Part shown: piece after piece, positions 59,163-64,000 of the stretch | Layout of the letters: each line of letters starts with the position of its first letter | How positions within the stretch are numbered: the first letter of the stretch is position 1 | NCBI GenBank assembly: GCA_034663635.1 | Contig: JAXDJH010000023.1 | Location: forward strand, 124,001 to 188,000 | From: JAXDJH01 sp034663635 | Lineage (GTDB): Bacteria > Actinomycetota > CADDZG01 > WHSQ01 | Length of the DNA stretch: 64,000 nucleotides | Direction of reading: 5' to 3' | The notes under the pieces: model-generated | Database searches by the model: none | What the model saw: the letters and a program-made list of their open reading frames with translations, nothing else | What the model was told of the DNA's origin: nothing | Made by a program: the position numbers and the translations under genes

Positions 59163-60089
59163 TCAGCCCTGCCGCATCCGGTCCAGATAGGCCTTGTCGA
59201 AAGCCTTGATGAAGACCCTGACCGCCCTACCGCTGCGGGCCAGGTCGGCCGGATCGAGGTTGGGCACCGTATCGGTCGAAGAGTGATAGTCCGGATCGTC
59301 CCCGCTCCAGACGTAGCTGGCGGAGATCCCACCGTGCTCGAAGGGCCCGTTGTCCGAGCAGTCGCACGAGGTCCGGAAAACCGCGGGGAAACCCTTTGCT
59401 CGCAGCCGGTTGTAGAGGGTCCGCGCGACCACGTCGCCCGCGATGCCGGAGTTTCCGACGATCAACCCGCCATCCGAGATCATGTCGACGGAGATCATCC
59501 CCGCCAATCTGTCGCGGCCGTCGGCTCCCAACCGGTTCACGAAGGTCCTCGACCCAACATGGTGCGTGCCGTCGTTCCCATACTCCTCGGATCCGAATAC
59601 GACGAAAGTGATCCAGCGCGCTTGCTCTTTGCCGGCGACGAGACGCGCTAGCTCAAGTGTCGCGGCAACTCCGGAAGCGTTGTCGTTGGCGCCGGGAGAC
59701 GCGGGAACCGTATCCATGTGCCCGCCGACAACGAACGGGTATCGCTTGGCGCCCGGCCAGCGCGCGACAACGTTTCGTGATGTGCCGGAATCGACCGAGA
59801 ACTTCTGAACGTGCACGTCGTATCCGAGTGAGCGGAACTCCGCGGCGGCGTAGCGCGCTGCGGCGGTCTCGTTCGCTGAAGTTCGGGTGCGCACGCCGAT
59901 GTCTCCGGCGAGTTTTCTGAGATGAGCCATAGCCCGCCGCTTGGAGAACCGGTCCAGATCCCGACCCGAAAAGTCGCCACCCGTCTGAGTTGTGATCCCA
60001 GCGCTGCGGATGTGAGGTGAGTCGTTCCACTCGGCGGCCGTCGTCGTCGTGAGTGCGGCAACCAGGACGAGCATGAGGGCCGCTTTCAC
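59163..60089 (-). CDS. Secreted M28-family zinc peptidase
   Basis: 308 residues from a GTG at 60089. Signal peptide, short pro-region, then the co-catalytic zinc aminopeptidase fold: VVGGHMDTVP (His, Asp), SPGANDNASGVAATLELAR (bridging Asp), VFGSEEYGNDGTHHVG (Glu pair), VDMISDGG (Asp), and SGDDPDYHSSTDT (last His). All ligands are in place. A Cys pair (CDCSDN) is present. These enzymes remove N-terminal residues from peptides and may process secreted proteins. It diverges from the ABC1 kinase gene by only 20 bases. Confidence 0.92.
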   Translation of the reverse strand: MKAALMLVLVAALTTTTAAEWNDSPHIRSAGITTQTGGDFSGRDLDRFSKRRAMAHLRKLAGDIGVRTRTSANETAAARYAAAEFRSLGYDVHVQKFSVDSGTSRNVVARWPGAKRYPFVVGGHMDTVPASPGANDNASGVAATLELARLVAGKEQARWITFVVFGSEEYGNDGTHHVGSRTFVNRLGADGRDRLAGMISVDMISDGGLIVGNSGIAGDVVARTLYNRLRAKGFPAVFRTSCDCSDNGPFEHGGISASYVWSGDDPDYHSSTDTVPNLDPADLARSGRAVRVFIKAFDKAYLDRMRQG

Positions 60090-60109
60090 TCAACTAGAGT
60101 AGCCCTCCG

Positions 60110-61537
60110 ATGGCGGAGAAAAACAAACCCCCGATCCCAACTGGATGGGCGCAACGCGGCGCAAAGCTCGCGGGGCAGACGGGGAAGTCGGCCGCTCGTT
60201 TCTTGGGAACGCGAGCCAAAGCCTTCGCCGCTCCCGCCCGTGCCGGCGAGTTTCTCGACGGATTCCACCAGGCGACCGCTCAGCAACTCGTGCAGATGCT
60301 CGGCGAGATGAAGGGCGCCGCGATGAAGGTTGGACAGCTAGCCTCCTTCTACGAATTCGCGGCCCCCGGGGAATACCTATCGACCTATCGGGACGCTCTC
60401 ACGATGCTTCAGAACTCGGCCCCACCGATGGATCCCGAGGCGTCGAAGGCAGTGATCAAGGAAGAGTTCGGCCGTCCCGTCGAGGAGGTGTTCGCAACCT
60501 TCGAAGACGAAGCCGTTGCCGCCGCTTCGATAGGGCAGGTCCATAGGGCCACCCTCCACACGGGCGAGACGGTTGCAGTCAAGGTTCAATACCCGGGCGT
60601 CGACGAGGCCGTGCGAGCCGACATGAAAAACGTCTCGGCGATGACGAAGATCGCGGTAGCTATCGCTCCGAACCTCGATCCAAAGGATGTAGCGAACGAG
60701 GTCAAGGAGCGCGTCTTCGAAGAGCTCGACTACCGGCGAGAGGCCGCCAACCAAGCGAAGTTCGCCGAGTTGTTCGAGGGCCACCCCTTCGTCGTCGTAC
60801 CGAAGGTCTATCCCGAGTACTGCCGGACCCGGGTGATAACCCAGGAGTTCATAGAGGGCGAGCGTTTCACCGCGGCGTTCGACTGGGATCAAGACCGGAA
60901 GAACCGCCTTGGCGAGATCTTGTTCCGTTTCTTCTACGGAAGTCTGAACCGGTTCCTGATCTTCTCGGCGGATCCACATCCCGGCAACTACGTCTTGTTG
61001 GATGACGGGCGCGTCGCGATGCTCGACTTCGGACTCGTTAGGGCCGTCGATCCCGGGACGCTGACGCTCCTACTCGAGATCGTCCAAGGTCTCATCCACA
61101 ACGACAAGCAGCGGAGCCGTGAGGCGCTCGAAGGCATGGGCGTCCTCAATCGCAAGACCCCCGAGCTCGATGCGATCTGGGAACACCTGAAGATGCTGAA
61201 CGCTCCAGTGCTCGAAGATCGCGAGTTCACGATCGATCCGCCGCTCGTTCAAGGGATCGCGGCAGCGGGCTTCGATCCCCGTTCCAAAGCCTTCAACACA
61301 CTTCGAAAGGTGGGCATCCCCGGCGTCATGGTCACGTTCAACCGCATGAGTTTCGGCGTGGCCTCGCTACTCGCTCGACTTGAGGCCACCCAGAACTGGC
61401 AAGCGATCGCGCGCGAGCTATGGGCCGGCGAGCCTTCCCGAACCGAACTTGGGAAGCAAGAACAGGCCTGGCTCGCCAAGGCTCATCCCGATCTGGTTCC
61501 CCCGCTCTCTGGGGGCCGCGGAGGGAACGAAAGCTGA
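60110..61537 (+). CDS. ABC1/UbiB (AarF) atypical kinase
   Basis: 475 residues from ATG, no clear ribosome site in the 20-base gap, so perhaps leaderless. ABC1 hallmarks: KxGQ motif MKVGQLASFYEF, the alanine-rich loop VAAASIGQVHRATL in place of the glycine loop, VAVKVQYPGV (ATP Lys), DYRREAANQAKF, and SADPHPGNYVLLDDGRVAMLDFGLVR (catalytic Asp and DFG). UbiB-type proteins have ATPase activity and support ubiquinone or other lipid handling at membranes. Here it shares an operon with an ABC exporter, hinting at a role with lipid or drug transport (inference). Confidence 0.92.
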   Translation: MAEKNKPPIPTGWAQRGAKLAGQTGKSAARFLGTRAKAFAAPARAGEFLDGFHQATAQQLVQMLGEMKGAAMKVGQLASFYEFAAPGEYLSTYRDALTMLQNSAPPMDPEASKAVIKEEFGRPVEEVFATFEDEAVAAASIGQVHRATLHTGETVAVKVQYPGVDEAVRADMKNVSAMTKIAVAIAPNLDPKDVANEVKERVFEELDYRREAANQAKFAELFEGHPFVVVPKVYPEYCRTRVITQEFIEGERFTAAFDWDQDRKNRLGEILFRFFYGSLNRFLIFSADPHPGNYVLLDDGRVAMLDFGLVRAVDPGTLTLLLEIVQGLIHNDKQRSREALEGMGVLNRKTPELDAIWEHLKMLNAPVLEDREFTIDPPLVQGIAAAGFDPRSKAFNTLRKVGIPGVMVTFNRMSFGVASLLARLEATQNWQAIARELWAGEPSRTELGKQEQAWLAKAHPDLVPPLSGGRGGNES

Positions 61538-62541
61538 GCGAGTCGGCGGTTGCCGTTTCCGACCTCGTCAAGCGGTACCCGAAGTCGCCCGTCAACGCGG
61601 TCGATGGGATCTCGTTCGAGGTAGGTCATGGGGAGGTCTTCGGCCTTCTCGGACCCAACGGCGCGGGGAAGACGACCACGGTAGGCGTCCTGACGACCCG
61701 CGTGCGGCCCACCAGCGGTTCCGCCTTCGTCAACGAGATAGACGCGGTGCGGGAGCCCGTCCGCGTGCGCAGCCAGCTCGCGGTCGTTCCCCAGAGGAAC
61801 AACCTCGATCGAGCGCTTTCGATCCGAAGGAATCTGATCTTCCACGCGGCCTACCACGGCATGCCCGCCCGAACCCGAGCGTCCAGAGCGGACGAGCTTC
61901 TGGATCAATTCGGGCTGCTCGAACGCGCCGACACGAAACCGGATTTCTTCTCTGGTGGCCAGGCTCAGCGCGTGATGATCGCGAGAGCTCTCATGCACGA
62001 TCCCAAGGTCTTGTTCCTCGACGAGCCGACGACGGGTCTCGATCCCGCAGCCCGCTTATTCGTCTGGGATCGACTTCGTGAGCTGCAGGAACGAGGAGTG
62101 ACACTGTTCCTGACGACGCACGACATGGAGGAAGCGGAGTCGCTTGCCGACCGCGTCGGGATCATGGACCACGGCAAACTCCTCGCGCTCGACACGCCCA
62201 GCGTTCTCGTGAGATCACTCCCAGGACGAAGCACGCTGGAACTCACGATCCGCGGACTCCAGGGGGTTTCCGTTGCCGAGGTCGTCGCAGCACTGGCCGC
62301 TTTGGGAGGCGTAGAGCGCGTGGAGGAACAGCCTGCGTCCCTGGAAACCTCCACCCCCGAATCCGGTGCCGGACCCGATCTCACGGTTCTGCGCCTTTAC
62401 CTCGCAGGTGAGGCGTCTCCGATGGTGGCCCCAGTCGCCGCGCTGCTCGATGAGAAGGATCTGTCCTTGACCGACGTTTCACTAGGCACCGCAACCCTCG
62501 AAGACGTCTTCATCGACCTGACCGGCCGGACTCTCCGGTGA
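61534..62541 (+). CDS. ABC transporter ATP-binding protein (apparent CTG start)
   Basis: About 335 residues. The homologous N-terminus (SESAVAVSDLVKRYPKSP) starts at a CTG at 61534 that overlaps the kinase stop as CTGA, with GGAGGG eight bases upstream; the next in-frame start upstream is an ATG at 61420 that would overlap the kinase by 118 bases. Motifs: Walker A GLLGPNGAGKTTT, Q loop VVPQRNNLD, signature FSGGQAQRVMIARAL, Walker B VLFLDEPTTGLDP, His switch TTHDMEEAE. The C-terminal ~100 residues are DrrA-like. It pairs with the permease next to it for export, as in drug-, lipid- or polymer-exporting systems. Confidence 0.9.
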   Translation: MSESAVAVSDLVKRYPKSPVNAVDGISFEVGHGEVFGLLGPNGAGKTTTVGVLTTRVRPTSGSAFVNEIDAVREPVRVRSQLAVVPQRNNLDRALSIRRNLIFHAAYHGMPARTRASRADELLDQFGLLERADTKPDFFSGGQAQRVMIARALMHDPKVLFLDEPTTGLDPAARLFVWDRLRELQERGVTLFLTTHDMEEAESLADRVGIMDHGKLLALDTPSVLVRSLPGRSTLELTIRGLQGVSVAEVVAALAALGGVERVEEQPASLETSTPESGAGPDLTVLRLYLAGEASPMVAPVAALLDEKDLSLTDVSLGTATLEDVFIDLTGRTLR

Positions 62542-63344
62542 CCGCGTCTACTGAAGTGATGACAGAGGTCGGAACGACTCAAGGGCGCGCGTTCCTCGCG
62601 GTGCTATCTCGCGATCTTTACGTCACCGGCAAGGAGCTCCCCGTGTTTCTCGCGCAGGTGATACTGCAGCCGCTCTTCCTGTTGCTCGTGTTCGGCAAGA
62701 TCCTCGGCAGCCTCGGTTACACGCGGCCCGGATATTCGGATCTGCTGTTTCCGGGTCTTCTGGCGCTGACCGCGGTAGTCACTGGGATGCAGACGCTCGC
62801 GTTCCCTCTCGTCGCGGAGTTCGGGTGGACCAAGGAGATCGAGGACCGTCTTCTCGCTCCGATGTCCACCGGTCTCGTCGCGGCCGAGAAAGTGATGTTC
62901 GCATCTCTGCGGGCCTTGACCGCAACGCTGATCATGATCCCGGTCGGCATCTTGGTTCTCGGCTCGATCCCATGGTCGTGGAGCCGTTTCCCGCTGTTCC
63001 TCCTCGTAGTGGTCTTGGGAACCCTCGTTGGCGCGGGCATCGGCTTGGTCCTCGGCACGTTCGTAACGCCGGCGCGGATCAACATCCTGTTCTCACTCGT
63101 CTTCACTCCGCTGCTGTTCACCGGCTCGAGTCAGTACCCGTGGCCTTCGTTGGACAGCATCCGCTGGTTCCAGGTGTTGTCCGGGATCAATCCGATGACT
63201 TATGTGAGCGAGGGGATGAGGGCCGCCCTCGTGCCTTCGGTTCCGCACATCCGGCCCCTGATCTCGGTCGGCGTGCTGATCGTCGCGATTGGAGCGCTCA
63301 TGTTCGTTGGGACCCGAGGGTTCTACAAGCGGGCCGTCGACTAG
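62538..63344 (+). CDS. ABC-2 type permease
   Basis: 268 residues from the GTG overlapping the ATPase stop (GTGA). Six membrane helices in the ABC-2 pattern, with LPVFLAQVILQPLFLLLVFG and GWTKEIEDRLLAPMST, the cytoplasmic coupling helix region, and PVGILVLGSIPW. The short loop before the last helix has GINPMTYVSEGMRAAL, a typical DrrB/NodJ-like motif. It would dimerise and work with the ATPase to export a lipid, glycan or drug. The substrate cannot be told. Confidence 0.92.
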   Translation: MTASTEVMTEVGTTQGRAFLAVLSRDLYVTGKELPVFLAQVILQPLFLLLVFGKILGSLGYTRPGYSDLLFPGLLALTAVVTGMQTLAFPLVAEFGWTKEIEDRLLAPMSTGLVAAEKVMFASLRALTATLIMIPVGILVLGSIPWSWSRFPLFLLVVVLGTLVGAGIGLVLGTFVTPARINILFSLVFTPLLFTGSSQYPWPSLDSIRWFQVLSGINPMTYVSEGMRAALVPSVPHIRPLISVGVLIVAIGALMFVGTRGFYKRAVD

Positions 63345-63372
63345 GACGGGTCCTCGTTCCGAAAGGCCTCGG

Positions 63373-64000
<628 letters not shown>

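Overview
The window is GC-rich DNA from a Gram-positive, actinobacterial-type genome, probably a member of a deep or poorly sampled lineage. The evidence is the housekeeping order mfd - parvulin lipoprotein - mazG - eno - divIC - DUF501 - ppx, the Actinobacteria-restricted trio of histidine phosphatase, DUF3090 and SCO1664-type genes, an O-mannosyltransferase next to rsmI, many GTG/TTG starts, lipobox lipoproteins and an LPxTG-type anchored protein. Placement is an inference from gene content; no 16S gene is present.

Layout. (1) 1-8.9 kb: envelope and secreted proteins: a sortase-anchored protein cut by the left edge, a DUF6351 hydrolase, a beta-propeller lipoprotein, a lysyl-oxidase-like protein, an FKBP lipoprotein and a protein O-mannosyltransferase. 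(2) 8.9-30.4 kb: a housekeeping block (membrane/hydrolase protein, rsmI, abrB-like, metG, tatD, rsmA, lone receiver, ispE, tRNA-Gln, glmU, prs, transporter, rplY, pth, mfd, parvulin, mazG, eno, divIC, S1 protein, DUF501, ppx). As I recall the Bacillus subtilis yab region, it follows the same order, including abrB beside metS and an S1-domain gene after divIC. (3) 30.5-35.6 kb: a cupredoxin, an acyl-CoA synthetase and the phosphatase/DUF3090/SCO1664 trio. (4) 35.7-41.4 kb: subtilase, LVIVD-repeat protein, a frameshifted HNH gene, an odd tRNA with a UAA anticodon, and an FG-GAP/UnbV protein. (5) 41.4-47.6 kb: a histidine kinase fused to a PIG-L deacetylase, two half-size TauE/SafE genes, and a copper cluster of two cupredoxins with a sugar-dehydrogenase-like propeller. 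(6) 47.7-64 kb: CsaA-like protein, mutM, a second subtilase, a DUF11/RTX-like repeat protein, the MoxR-DUF58-transglutaminase operon, a phosphoesterase, a LysM protein, an M28 peptidase, an ABC1/UbiB kinase with an ABC exporter (apparent CTG start), and a UvrA-like gene cut by the right edge.

How the parts relate. The central block covers translation, isoprenoid, cell-wall and nucleotide precursors, repair and division. The flanks are dominated by exported proteins, several of them copper proteins (three cupredoxins, one lysyl-oxidase-like), with folding factors (FKBP, parvulin) and proteases. The most unusual items are the kinase/PIG-L fusion, the split transporter pair, the short-arm UAA tRNA, the CTG-initiated ABC gene, the copper/secretome cluster, and leaders in which the ribosome binding site lies inside a hairpin. 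No CRISPR array, insertion sequence, prophage or rRNA gene was seen. No gene-free stretch exceeds about 250 bases.
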